64,000 nucleotides of DNA from Bubalus kerabau. Its lineage: Eukaryota; Chordata; Mammalia; Artiodactyla; Bovidae. This document shows positions 35,339-47,300 of the stretch, piece after piece. The notes below the pieces were generated by a model. It was not told the origin of the DNA, ran no database searches, and was given only the letters and a program-made list of their open reading frames with translations. Position 1 is the stretch's first letter; each line of letters begins with the position of its first letter. A program made the position numbers and the translations under genes. The DNA is taken from the NCBI RefSeq assembly GCF_029407905.1, contig NC_073624.1, positions 108,872,001 to 108,936,000 on the forward strand. Direction: 5' to 3'.

Positions 35339-35648
35339 TTTTCACTGGTTTTCTTTCTTAATTCCATCAAGACTTCAAGGTATGGTAAGGTCTGAAGAGC
35401 TACAGAATATGAACATTTAGGTCCCTGGAGTACTATTTAATGCAGAGAAAATGTAACTTTCTAGAGAAAACAGTATACCAATCTGCTAATAACAAATGTT
35501 ACTGAAAAACAGTAAGTTTTGTACTATCTGTAACAAAATGGAGAGCACATCATTTGAGCTCCCCAAGACTGAATCAAATTACTCCTTTAACATTGTTGAA
35601 TACTTTGGGGCCTTAAAGACAAAGCAGCATCAATTGATATAGCCTACC

Positions 35649-35796
35649 AATGATACTTTAAGTGAAATTGCTCAGTCGTGTTTGACTCTTTGAGACCCCA
35701 TGGACTGCAGGCCACCAGGCTTCTCTGTCCCTGGGATTTTTCAGGCAAGAGTACTGGAGTGGATTGCCATTTCCTTCTCCAAATGATACTTTAAGT
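35649..35796 (-). repeat. Single Bov-A monomer with 15-bp TSD
   Basis: 118-bp monomer (35664-35781) without a tRNA head or second unit. Flanked by perfect AATGATACTTTAAGT at 35649-35663 and 35782-35796, so it was inserted as a monomer. Confidence 0.9.
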
Positions 35797-35947
35797 TGTT
35801 CTTTTTTATGTCAGTAATTATATTTATTAATGGTTGGAACTGACTTTATTTAATGAACAAATATGAAATAAGCTAGCAACAATGGTTCTATGATTTCATT
35901 CCAAGCATAAATTGCTCAATTATGGTCAGTTAAAAAGGCTATAACAG

Positions 35948-36163
35948 TATCTTGTGCATGCCTGTGTGCTCATTCATGTCCGACTCTTTGTGACCACATG
36001 GACTGTAGCCTGCAAGGCCCCTCTCTCCATGTGATTCTCTCGGCAAGAATACTGTAGTGAGTTGCCATTTCCTACTCCAGGGGATCTTTCTGAACCAGGG
36101 ATCAAACCCGGGTCTTCTGCATTGCAAGTGGATTCTTTACCACTTAGCCATCAAGGCAATCCA
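35948..36163 (-). repeat. Bov-tA SINE
   Basis: Minus-strand full-length copy: GACTGTAGCCTGCAAGGCCC body, head ending TTAGCCATCAAGGCAATCC. Confidence 0.88.
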
Positions 36164-36221
36164 TAAATGAATATATCCATGACTAAATCAGATATGGCAC
36201 TAAAATTTTCATCCTTTTTTA

Positions 36222-36528
36222 AAACTATTTTATTTATTTATTTTTGGCTGTGCTGGGTCTTTGTTGCTGTGCAGGCTTTTTCTCTAGTTGCTGTGAGTGG
36301 GGGCTACTCTCTAGTTGCGGTGTGTGGGCTTCTCGTTGTTGTGGCTTCTCTTGTTGCAGAGCACCGGCTCAGTAATTGCAGCTCCTGAGCTCTGAAGCAC
36401 AGGTCAGTGGTTGTGACACAAGGGCTTATTTGCACCGTGACATGTGCAATCTTCCCAGACCAGGAATCAAACCTGTGTCTCCTGAATTGGCAGGCAGATT
36501 CTTTACCACTGAGCCACCAGAAAGCCCT
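36222..36528 (-). repeat. Long CHR-type SINE
   Basis: Minus orientation: tail ATTTATTTATTTTTGGCTG, a repetitive CTCTAGTTGC-containing body, and a head ending ACTGAGCCACCAGAAAGCCC. About 300 bp. Confidence 0.82.
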
Positions 36529-36546
36529 AACAATTTCATCATGAAT

Positions 36547-36847
36547 AGCTTGAGTTTCGGAGAAGGCAATGGCACCCCACTCCAGTACTTTTGCCTAGAA
36601 AATCCCATGGACAGAGGAGCCTGGTAGGCTGCAGCACATGGGGTCGCTAAGAGTCAGGCACGACTGAGCAACTTCACTTTCACTTTTCACTTTCATGCAT
36701 TGGAGAAAGAAATGGCAACCCACTCCAGTATTCTTGCCTGGAGAATCCCAGGGACAGAGGAGCCTAGTGGGCTGCTGTCTATGGGGTCACACAGAGTCAG
36801 ACACGACTGAAGCGACGTAGCAGCAGCAGCAGCAGCAGCTTGAGTTT
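36547..36847 (+). repeat. Bov-A2 SINE with TSD
   Basis: Element 36558-36836; direct repeats AGCTTGAGTTT at 36547-36557 and 36837-36847; CAG tail. Confidence 0.93.
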
Positions 36848-37117
36848 ATCAGTTATATTGAGTTTATCAGTTTATCATGCTCTATTATCACATGTTCTTT
36901 AACCCTAGAATTCTTATTCATATATTGAGCCATGGAATTGAGTCAACTGTGTTTTACTTAATGTAATTCATATGCATTTTAAAGTCATCTGATGTCCTCG
37001 AGTATACAGTATCTTTTAGTACTGAAAAAAAGATGAATAGAGAAACTAAAAATTGCCGGCAAACCACCAGAAGCTGGGGAGAGGCAATGAAGGATTGATT
37101 TTCCTTCTACAAATTTC

Positions 37118-37333
37118 AAGGTTTCATTAGCGGTAAAGCACCTGCCTGCCAATGCAGGAGACATAAGAGATGCAGGTTCCATCCCTGGGTCTGGAAGATC
37201 TCCTGGAGGAGGGCATGGTAACCCACTCCAGTATTCTTGCCTGGAGAATCCCATGGACAGAGGAGCCTAGCAGGCTACAGTCCATAGTGGTACACAGAGT
37301 TGGACATGACTGAAGTGACTTGACATGTACAAA
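37118..37333 (+). repeat. Bov-tA SINE
   Basis: Plus-strand copy with a decayed head (TTTCATTAGCGGTAAAGC) and full body to GACTGAAGTGACTTGACATG. Confidence 0.87.
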
Positions 37334-37345
37334 ATTCAAAGGGAG

Positions 37346-37420
37346 CATGGCCCTTGATTTTTGCTTCTAAACTTCAGATTTGTGAGACAATACATTTTTG
37401 TTGGTTTAAGCCATACATAC
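37346..37420 (+). repeat. MLT1-type LTR 3' fragment
   Basis: CTTGATTTTTGCTTCTAAAC and GTGAGACAATACATTTTTG match the same 3' LTR words as 34330-34452. Short. Confidence 0.55.
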
Positions 37421-37775
37421 AGAGAAAGTGGGTAGAGATTCTGGATTGCAATAAAAGAGAAAAACATGAAAAATATAGTAAAGTGAGTCAACATGTTAAT
37501 TAAATAAATGATTGATGCTGAATGTGTAGAACCACAAATGAAAGTGAAGACAGCATCTATTCTCAAATAAACTTATTTTTAGATGGCAGGCTGAATACAA
37601 ATTCAAGAAACATATTTGGTATGAATGTAATTAATATTTATACTAAATATATTTAATATAAATATTTATATTATAATTAAACAAAGTATATTTAGCATTT
37701 ACAAATGCATGAATCAATTGCATAAAAATTTAGTAGGGACAATGCTGATAAAACTAAGTAGAGTTAATCACTCAT

Positions 37776-38075
37776 AGCTTTTTATATGGAGAAGGCAATG
37801 GCACCCCACTCTGGTACTCTTGCCTGGAAAATCCCATGGACGGAGGAGCCTGATGGGTTGCAGCCCATGGGGTCGCTAAGAGTGGGACACGACTGAGCAA
37901 CTTCACTTTCACTTTTCACTTTCATGCTTTGGAGAAGGAAATGGCAACCCACTCCAGTGTTCTTGCCTGGAGAATCTCAGGGACGGGGGAACCTGGTGGG
38001 CTGCCGTCTATGAGGTCACACAGAGGTGGACACGACTGAAGCGACTTAACAGCTGCAGCAGCAGCAGCTTTTTAT
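37776..38075 (+). repeat. Bov-A2 SINE with TSD
   Basis: Element 37786-38065; direct repeats AGCTTTTTAT at 37776-37785 and 38066-38075. Confidence 0.93.
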
Positions 38076-38399
38076 GAGGCCACCTTGATAATTCTTTCTA
38101 AATTGTATTATGGCAAGACTTTCAAGATGAAAAATTTTAAATAATATCTTTGGTGACTACATAAATATAAGATCTGAAGATAAATGTATTTCTGCTAAAG
38201 TTTTTGATAGTTAAATTTATATCAGTTTTGTTTTATATATATATATATATATAAACCCACTTTGCTGCTATTTCTCCACCTTCTTATGATCATTCACATT
38301 TATACTCCAATTGGGGAAACACAATTAACAACAATATCTAATATGAATGATTAGTAGAATAGTATAATGCTCTTCTGTACTTCCGCCTCCTCTTTTGTA

Positions 38400-38780
38400 A
38401 AAGCAGTACACCTGCTGCTTCTGTGAGTAGAAATATTGGCTTCTTACAACTCACAGCAGCATCTGTCTAGAAATTGCCCTTGGCTAAAAGGAGCTGTCTC
38501 GCTCAAGAGAAACCTGTGCGCAGTGACAGGCCCACGGTGAGGTGCGGAGCTCGGCCATTTGCCTCAGGTGAGAACAACTCTGAAGTACTAACTCTTCACC
38601 AGAGGCACTGTGGGCTGGGCTGAGGGTGCTGCTCTGACTGATTTACAGCTCCACTTCTTTGCTGGCCTATCCTCCTTCCTCACGAGTATTGCTCTGGAGA
38701 ATATGTCCCCAAAATACCTCCCGCATTCAACTCTTCTCCATCTCAGAGGCTGTATCTAGGGAACCTGACCTTAGACTAAA
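38400..38780. repeat. GC-richer block, possible ancient LTR
   Basis: Stands out from its AT-rich surroundings. CCATCTCAGAGGCTGTATCT and GGGAACCTGACCTTAGACTA resemble the end of old mammalian LTRs. Family and orientation not certain. Confidence 0.4.
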
Positions 38781-39001
38781 AGAAAGCTATCTATTAACAT
38801 ACTTACAATATGAATGTTTGAGAAATAGAGAGAACTTCTCTGTGTACAGTATTAAGGGAAAGAAAATGACTGAAACTTTGGAAATAGTATGCATCTATAT
38901 TTCTAATGATTAGACTCAATATGTGGATACATGGGAGCAAGGGAGAAGGGAAACAATATGAAGAGTCCTGTCTCCTACCACCAGATATTTGGCATTTCTC
39001 C

Positions 39002-39330
39002 TATTTTATTTTATTTTATTTATTTATTTTTAAATTTATTTTATTTTTAAATTTTACATAATTGTATTAGTTTTGCCAAACATCAAAATGAATCCACCAC
39101 AGGTATACATGCGTTCCCCATCCTGAACCCTCCTCCCTCCTCCCTCCCCATACCATCCCTCTGGGTCATCCCAGTGCACCAGCCCCAAGCATCCAGTATC
39201 GTGCATCGAATCTGGACTGGCAACTCATTTCATACATGATATTTTACATGTTTCAATGCCATTCTCCCAAATCTTCCCACCCTCTCCCTCTCCCACAGAG
39301 TCCATAAGACTGTTCTATTCATCAGTCTTT
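39002..39330 (-). repeat. L1 3' end, 5'-truncated
   Basis: Minus orientation, beginning with the A-rich tail (T-rich on plus, 39003-39055) and running through the L1 3'UTR to the CACAGAGTCCATAAGACTG region. No clear TSD. Confidence 0.88.
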
Positions 39331-40029
39331 GTTTTTTTGTTTTTTTTAAGCAAGATGAAAATTTCTTGAATGGACACCAACATACTTTATAGAATTGAAG
39401 AAAGCCTGTAGACACTAGTGCATTTCTAGAATACTGAAAACTGACACTCTCAGGGTGCTCTCTGGTGTCTCTCTCTGGTTTTCTCCTTTTGCAGCTTCAT
39501 GCTCTCTGTGTGATAGGGGAATGTGCTCTTGGGGCTATATCCATACATCTCTATGACCAAAGAAAAACAAGGTATCCCTAACCCCCTCGACATGTATAGA
39601 CACACAGTACCTCCGGCCCCTATACACAGGTGCGTTCATTTCAGGAAAAATGATTCTAATTGTCCTTTCTGGGATTATTATGTCCACCTCTGGACAAATC
39701 CCTTGAAACTAGCTTATGGATTATGTCTTCCATCTCAGGTCAAATGCCTGTTTCTGGGGTCAGGGAATAGACTCTGTCCCCAGAACAGGAGAAAAAGAGT
39801 GCTAGGCAGACAAAGACAGTAGGCACCACAATAACTGAGATGAACATAGTGATTAGAATAATTTGAATAACTGCTTTAGTTCTGATTATTTTTGCTTCCC
39901 CTGGGCAGAAATATACAAAATAATTGAAGTATATACAAGCAGTGAAAGAAAGAGTCAGAAATGATATTTATGGTTCTAAAAAATCTATTTTTTTCTTTTT
40001 TGGCCAGGAATAATGCATGAATAGAATGT
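39331..40029. other. Non-coding DNA, nothing firm
   Basis: A 99-codon frame at 39523-39822 has no motif or exon context. The segment may hold a decayed repeat that I cannot name. Confidence 0.4.
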
Positions 40030-40031
40030 GT

Positions 40032-40143
40032 GCATGCTAAGTCATGTCTGACTCTTTGCAAGAATACTGGATTGGGTTGTCATGCCTTCTTGTGGCTTCT
40101 GGACTGCAGGTAGATTCTTTACTGCTGAGCCATTGGGGAATCC
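40032..40143 (-). repeat. Internally deleted Bov-tA SINE
   Basis: CATGCTAAGTCATGTCTGAC, then GCAAGAATACTGG and a head ending TGAGCCATTGGGGAATCC. Most of the body is missing. Confidence 0.75.
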
Positions 40144-40229
40144 AAGAATAAGGCAGGCACTAAAATAGTGAATTGAATTAAATTAAAATGTTGATATAAG
40201 AAATATGTGATAAAGGATATAAATAAAAC

Positions 40230-40411
40230 ATGTTTGTTAGTTGCTCAGTTGTGTCCAAGTCTTTGCGACCCCATGGACTGTAGCCTGCCAGATCCTCTGT
40301 TCATGAATTCTCCAGGCAAGAATACTGGAGTGGGTAGCAACACCCTTCTCCAGGGGATCTTCCTGACCCAGGGATCAAACCTGGTCTTCTGCATTGCAGG
40401 CAGATTCTATT
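40230..40411 (-). repeat. Bov-tA SINE, head-truncated
   Basis: Minus-strand body and part of the head (GATCAAACCTGGTCTTCTGC); the terminal 25-30 bp of the head is absent. Confidence 0.85.
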
Positions 40412-40908
40412 AAACTGTCCTTCACGTAAACAAGTTATAATATTCCTTCTACCTATCTCGGTTCCATAATCTTTTTCTATAAGCTTTGAAAATATGTGAT
40501 AAGGGATTGCTCTCTTTAATTTTCACTTATATATATTTATTCAAAAATTATTAAGCTACCATTGAGTGCCAGGTACTTTTTTGTTAATTCAATGGGGGCA
40601 TAAAGAAAACATCGTGTTTTTCTTTTGGTGACCCACATTCAAGCAATATTAATTATATATTTTTAATAATATTCATAATGTTATTAACATATGTTTAATT
40701 ATATGTTTTTAATAATAAACAATTTTAAAATAAATAATCAAATAGCTTTTGCTATAGTGTTTGAAAAAGCCCTATTACATTTTATTTTCTAAAATTAGTT
40801 ATTAAATTGTGTTAACTTACCTAATGTGTTCTTCAGCTTCTAAGTGGTTGTATACATTTTTTTTTTGAAGGAAGGATTCTGAATGTTTAAATTATAAAAT
40901 GCTCTGAT

Positions 40909-41281
40909 TACTAACGCATATATATGGAATTTAGAAAGATGGTAACAATAACCCTGTGTACGAGACAGCAAAAGAGACACTGATGTATAGAACAGTCTTA
41001 TGGACTCTGTGGGAGAGGGAGAGGGTGGGAAGATTTGGGAGAATGGCATTGAAACATGTAAAATATCATGTATGAAACAAGTCGCCAGTCCAGGTTCAAT
41101 GCACGATACTGGATGCTTGGGGCTGGTGCACTGGGATGACCCAGAGGGATGGTCTGGGGAGGGAGGAGGGAGGAGGGTTCAGGATGGGGAACGCATGTAT
41201 ACCTGTGGCGGATTCATTTTGATATTTGGCAAAACTAATACAATTATGTAAAGTTTAAAAATAAAATAAAATTAAAAAAAA
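40909..41281 (+). repeat. L1 3' end, 5'-truncated
   Basis: Plus strand, from the last codons of ORF2 (CATATATATGGAATTTAG) through the 3'UTR to AAAATAAAATAAAATTAA. Near-identical wording to 4640-5000, so a young copy. Confidence 0.92.
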
Positions 41282-41353
41282 TCTCTTCAATACTTTAGAC
41301 AGAACATGAATTCTATTGTTCATCTTGTTTAGTCTTTTGAAAATAATGAAACA

Positions 41354-41728
41354 ATCAGTTCAGTTCAGTTCAGTAGCTCAGTCGTGTCTGACTCTTTGCG
41401 ACCCCATGAATTGCAGCATGCCAGGCCTCCCTGTCCATCACCAACTCCCCTAGTTCATTCAAACTCATGTCCATCAAGTCAGTGATGCCATCCAGCCATT
41501 TCATCCTCTGTCGTCCTCTTCTCCTCCTGCCCCCAATCCCTCCCAGCATCAGACTCTTTTCCAGTGAGTCAACTCTTCTCATGAGGTGGCCAAAGTATTG
41601 GAGTTTCAGCCTCAGCATCAGTCCTTCCAATGGACAATCAGGACTGGTCTCCTTTAGGATGGACTGGTTTGATCTCCTTGCAGTCCAAGGGACTCACAAG
41701 AGTCATCTCCAGACCACAGTTCAAACAA
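41354..41728 (-). repeat. BovB 3' end (ART2A-type)
   Basis: CAGTTCAGTTCAGTTCAGTA terminus, then the reversed coding end. An 86-codon frame on the minus strand (RRRRGRQRMKWLDGI) is BovB, not a host gene. Confidence 0.9.
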
Positions 41729-41739
41729 TATTCCTCAAT

Positions 41740-43034
41740 AATTAAAAATACAGGAATTGCATAGCCAGATCTGGTACTAAAAGCCAAGTGCCGTACATTC
41801 TGTTATAATGTTTATTCTAGGACACAGCAGAGCCCTTATCTAAAGGTCTTACAGAATTGGGGAGTTCTGAAAAGAAGTTGACCTAATGAAAATCAAATAC
41901 AAGAATGAGTTAAAATAATTTTGCCTTGACTTTTTGTTCAGTTTCTTTAGGAATTTGGGAATTTTTAAAGAACCTTATGCTTTCCCAGGTATATGGAGTT
42001 GCAAGGAGCATGGTCTGGAATTTAGTATATTGGATAATAATGCCTTAGAGAAAAAACTAGAACCATTGAATTACAAAAAAGAGAAATAGAAATAACTTTA
42101 AATTCATATAAGGCATCGACGTCCTTTACATCCAAGAAATCAATACACAGAGAGAAAATGAATGATTCTCTACAAATCATTGTAGAAAATGTACAATGTA
42201 CAAATCATTGTAGCCCTTAGCTAACTCTAAGGGCTTTTATGAATGCATTCTCATGATAATCATAGTCCAGTATTTGATGTAAAAAGATACTTAATGAATA
42301 TTGAAAAATGGACAGACTATTAAATATTGAAATGATAAAAATTTCCTTCAAATTTAAGATTTTAAAACAAAAAGGATCAAAATTCCTTGTATTATAATGT
42401 CTCAGAGTAGTTCTTATCTGAGGTACAAAGAATAACTTTAATAACTCATAGAGTTTTTATATTATTCCTTGTTTCTTATTCTGTTTTCCTTTGAGTTTAT
42501 ATCAACCTTGGTCAAAGTAAGTTTTTACAGAACTCATGTATACTAACATACACGTACAAGGAATAGTCTTAATCTTTTCTCGACTTTCTGCCATGGATTC
42601 TATTCCTAAACCACTGCTATGCTTATATACTCTTGTTTGATAGAAACCTTCCCTACTCTGGAATATTAAATGTAGGGGAACAGATTCAAACCTTTTTCTG
42701 ATTTAATATCCAACATGAGAATTAATGAAATCATAAATTAGAATGGAATTTGGGCAAATAGTTGTTTCTATGCTATTTTCATTTGTATAGACATATGAAC
42801 ACATATACATGCACATGTATTTTATATGTACAAAGTTTACCTTCCCTGGCTATGTTGAATTGTATTTTTTTTTAACGGTTTGGCTTAAGAAAATTGTGAC
42901 TAAGTGATGTCAGAGTAATGAAATATGGAGGATGTTTAAAAGAAGAACACAATAAGAACACTGGAGACTAAGAAATAAAATAGTCATACTATAGGATAAA
43001 AAGTGACCAAAGACATTTAGTAATTTTATATATT
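41740..43034. other. Unique AT-rich DNA
   Basis: About 1.3 kb with no recognised repeat or gene. Confidence 0.5.
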
Positions 43035-43278
43035 GATGTCCTTAAATAAGGGGCTTCGCAGGTGGCTCAGTGGTAAAGAACCTGCCTCTCAATGCAAGAA
43101 GTGCAGGAGACACGGGTTTGATCTGTGATTCAAGAAGATTCCCTGAAGGAGGAAATGGCAATCCATTTCAGTATTCTTGCCTGGAAAATCCCATGGACAG
43201 AGGAGCCTGGAGAGCTACAGTCCCTGGGATCACAGAGTTGGACATGACTTAGGAACAGAGCAGACATCCTTAAATAAG
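43035..43278 (+). repeat. Bov-tA SINE with TSD
   Basis: Element 43051-43262; direct repeats GATGTCCTTAAATAAG (43035-43050) and GACATCCTTAAATAAG (43263-43278), one mismatch in 16. Confidence 0.92.
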
Positions 43279-43412
43279 AAAATTTAGGACTGAATTTCTG
43301 GAGTAAATTTATAATATGTAGTATTTTTCTTCCATGTTGTTCCAGACCAAGTAGTTTCAAGGATTCTTAGAAAAACATAAAAAATAAAAACAAATAAACA
43401 AAAATTCTATTC

Positions 43413-43944
43413 CAGGGCACTCTCCAGTACATCATGAGAAATGCTGGGCTGGATGAAGCACAAGCCAGAATCAAGATTGCCAAGAGAAATATCAATAATC
43501 TCAGATATGCAGATGACACCACCCTTGTTGCAGAAAGCAAGAACTAAAGAGCCTCATGATGAAAGTGAAAGAGGAGAGTAAAAAAGGTGGCTTAAAACTC
43601 AACATTCAGAAAACTAAGATCATGGCATCTGGTCCCATCACTTCATGGCAAATAGATGGGGAAACAGTGGAAACAGTGTCAGACTTTATTTTGGGGGGCT
43701 TCTAAATCACTGCAGATGGTGACTGCAGCCGTGAAATTAAAAGATGCTTGCTCCTTGAAAGAAAAGTTATGACCAACCTAGACAGCATAATAAAAAGCAG
43801 AGACATTACTTTACCAACAAATGTCCATCTAGTCAAGGCTATGGTTTTTTCAGTAGTCATGTATGGATGTGAGAGTTGGACTATAAAGAAAGTTGAGCAC
43901 TAAAGAACTGATGCTTTTGAACTGTGGTGTTGGAGAAGACTCTT
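43413..43944 (+). repeat. BovB LINE, left part, split by an L1
   Basis: Plus-strand BovB from codons EYIMRNAGL (about 43423) to LWCWRRL (43944). It stops exactly at a 14-bp TSD and resumes at 52340. Frame is broken in several places. Confidence 0.92.
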
Positions 43945-44071
43945 TTTCTTTTTTTTTTTTTAATGTAAATGCTGTTTATTGCTTTTTTAGCTCTTTTTTT
44001 TTTTTGAACTGTACCATTCCCTTTTATTTATTTTTTTTATCTTTTATTTTTTTAATTTTATTTTATTTTTA
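43945..44071 (-). repeat. Composite L1 tail with a 3'-transduced segment
   Basis: On the minus strand the canonical A-rich L1 tail (44022-44071) is followed by GGGAATGGTACAGTTC, a second A-tract (about 43994-44005), a short unique segment holding AATAAA (43975-43980), and a final A-tract (43945-43961). The terminal tail starts 13 nt after that AATAAA. The unique DNA lies between A-tracts and inside the TSD. Confidence 0.75.
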
Positions 44072-44391
44072 AACCTGAAACACTGTATTAGTTTTGCCAA
44101 ACATCAAAACGAACCCGCCACAGGTATACATGTGCTCCCCATCCTGAAACCTCCTCCCTCCTCCCTCCCCACACCATCCCTCTGGGTCGTCCCAGTGCAC
44201 CAGCCCCAAGCATCCAGTATCGTGCATTGAACCTGAACTGGCAACTCGTTTCATAAATGAAATTACACATATTTCAATGCCATTCTCCCAAATCTTCCCA
44301 CCCTCTCCCTCTCCAACAGAGTCCATTAGACTGTTCTACACATCAGTATCTCTTTTGCTGTCTCGTACACAGGGTTATTGTTACCATCTTT

Positions 44392-47300
44392 CTAAATTCC
44401 ATATATATGCGTTAGTATACTGTATTGGTGTTTTTCTTTCTGGCTTACTTCACTCTGTATAATAGGCCCCAGTTTCATCCACCTCATTAGAACTGATTCA
44501 AATGTGTTCTTTTTAATGGCTGAGTAGTACTCCATTGTGTATATGTACCTCAGCTTTCTTATCCATTCATCTGCTGATGGACATCTAGGTTGCTTCCATG
44601 TCCTGGCTATTATAAACAGTGCTGCGATGAACATTGGGGTACACGTGTCTCTTTCCCTTCTGGTTTCCTCAGTGTGTATGCCCAGCAGTGGGATTGCTGG
44701 ATCACAAGGCAGGTCTATTTCCAGTTTTTTAAGGAATCTCCACATTGTTCTCCATAGTGGCTGTACTAGTTTGCATTCCCACCAACAGTGTAAGAGGGTT
44801 CCTTTTTCTCCCCACCCTCTCCAGCATTTATTGCTTGTAGACTTTTGGATTGCAGCCATTCTGACTGGTGTGAAATGGTACCTCATAGTGGTTTTGATTT
44901 GCATTTCTCTGATAATGAGTGATGTTGAGCATCTTTTCATGTGTTTGTTAGCCATCTGGATGTCTTCTTTGGAGAAATGTCTATTTAGTTCTTTGGCCCA
45001 TTTTTTGATTGGGTCATTTATTTTTCTGGAGTTGAGCTGTAGGAGTTGCTTGTATACTCTGGAGATTAGTTGTTTGTCAGTTGCTTCATTTTTTATTATT
45101 ATCTCCCATTCTGAAGGCTGACTTTTCACCTTGCTAATAGTATCCTTTGATGTGCAGAAGCTTTTAAGTTTAATTAGGTCCCATTTGTTTATTTTTGCTT
45201 TTATTTCCAATATTCTGGGAGGTGGGTCATAGAGGATCCTGTTGTGATGTATATCGGAGAGTGTTTTGCCTATGTTCTCCTCTAGGAGTTTTATAGTTTC
45301 TGGTCTTACATTGAGATCTTTAATCCATTTTGAGTTTATTTTTGTTTATGGTTTTAGAAAGTGTTCTAGTTTCATTCATTTACAAGTGGTTGACCAGTTT
45401 TCCCAGCACCACTTGTTAAAGAGATTGTCTTTAACCCATTGTATATTTTTGCCTCCTTTGTCAAAGATAAGGTGTCCATATGTGCGTGGATTTATCTCTG
45501 GGCTTTCTATTTTGTTCCACTGATCTATATTCTGTCTTTGTGCCAGTACCATACTGTCTTGATAACTGTGGCTTTGTAGTAGAGCCTGAAGTCAGGTAGG
45601 TTGATTCCTCCAGTTCCATTCTTCTTTCTCAAGATCGCTTTGGCTATTTGAGGTTTTTTGTATTTCCATACAAATTGTGAAATTATTTGTTCTAGCTCTG
45701 TGAAGAATACCGTTGGTAGCTTGATAGGGATTGCATTGAATCTGTAAATTGCTTTGGGTAGTATACTGATTTTCATTATATTGATTCTTCCAATCCATGA
45801 ACATGGTATATTTCTCCATCTATTAATGTCCTTCTTGATTTCTTTCACCAGTGTTTTACAGTTTTCTATATATAGGTCTTTAGTTTCTTTAGGTAGATAT
45901 ATTCCTAAGTATTTTATTCTTTCCGTTGCAACAGTGAATGGAATTGTTTCCTTAATTTCTCTTTCTGTTTTCTCATTAGTAGTGTATAGGAATGCAAGGG
46001 ATTTCTGTGTGTTGATTTTATATCCTGCAACTTTACTATAGTCATTGATTAGTTCTAGTAGTTTTCTGGTGGAGTCTTTAGGGTTTTCTATGTAGAGGAT
46101 CATGTCATCTGCAAATAGTGAGAGTTTTACTTCTTCTTTTCCAATTTGGATTCCTTTTATTTCTTTTTCTGCTCTGATTGCTGTGGCCAAAACTTCCAAA
46201 ACTATGTTGAAGATTAATGGTGAAAGTGGGCACCCTTGTCTTGTTCCTGACTTTAGAGGAAATGCTTTCAATTTTTCACCATTGAGGATAATGTTTGCTG
46301 TGGGTTTGTCATATATAGCTTTTATTATGTTGAGGTATGTTCCTTCTATTCCTGCTTTCTGGAGAGTTTTTATCATAAATGGATGTTGAATTTTGTCAAA
46401 GGCTTTCTCTGCATCTATTGAGATAATCATATGGTTTTTATTTTTCAGTTTGTTAATGCGGTGTATTACATTGATTGATTTGCGGATATTGAAGAATCCT
46501 TGCATCCCTGGGATAAAGCCCACTTGGTCATGGTGTATGATCTTTTTAATGTATTGTTGGATTCTGATTGCTAGAGTTTTGTTAAGGATTTTTGCATCTA
46601 TGCTCTTCAGTGATATTGGCCTGTAGTTTTCTTTTTTTGTGGGATCTTTGTCAGGTTTTGGTATTAGGGTGATGGTGGCCTCATAGAATGAGTTTGGAAG
46701 TTTACCTTCCTCTGCAATTTTCTGGAAGAGTTTGAGCAGGATAGGTGTTAGCTCTTCTCTAAATTTTTGGTAGAATTCAGCTGTGAAGCCGTCTGGACCT
46801 GGGCTTTTGTTTGCTGGAAGATTTTTGATTACAGTTTCAATTTCCGTGCTTGTGATGGGTCTGTTAAGATTTTCTATTTCTTCCTGGTCGAGTTTTGGAA
46901 AGTAGTACTTTTCTAAGAATTTGTCCATTTCTTCCACATTGTCCATCTTATTGGCATATAATTGTTGATAGTAGTCTTTTATGATCCTTTGTATTTCTGT
47001 GCTGTCTGTTGTGATCTCTCCATTTTCATTTCTAATTTTATTGATTTGATTTTTCTCCCTTTGTTTCTTGATGAGTCTGGCTAATGGTTTGTCAATTTTA
47101 TTTATCCTTTCAAAGAACCAGCTTTTGGCTTTGTTGATTTTTGCTATGGTCTCTTTTGTTTCTTTTGCATTTATTTCTGCTCTAATTTTTAAGATTTCTT
47201 TCCTTCTACTAACCCTGGGGTTCTTCATTTCTTCCTTTTCTAGTTGTTTTAGGTGTAGAGTTAGGTTATTTATTTGACTTTTTTCTTGTTTCTTGAGGTG

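Noticed and set aside
39523..39822. A 99-codon frame
   Set aside because: No motif; probably within decayed repeat sequence.
44537..45121. A 194-codon plus-strand hydrophobic frame
   Set aside because: It is the complement of L1 ORF2; A-rich coding strands give Leu/Phe/Ile-rich antisense frames that mimic membrane proteins.
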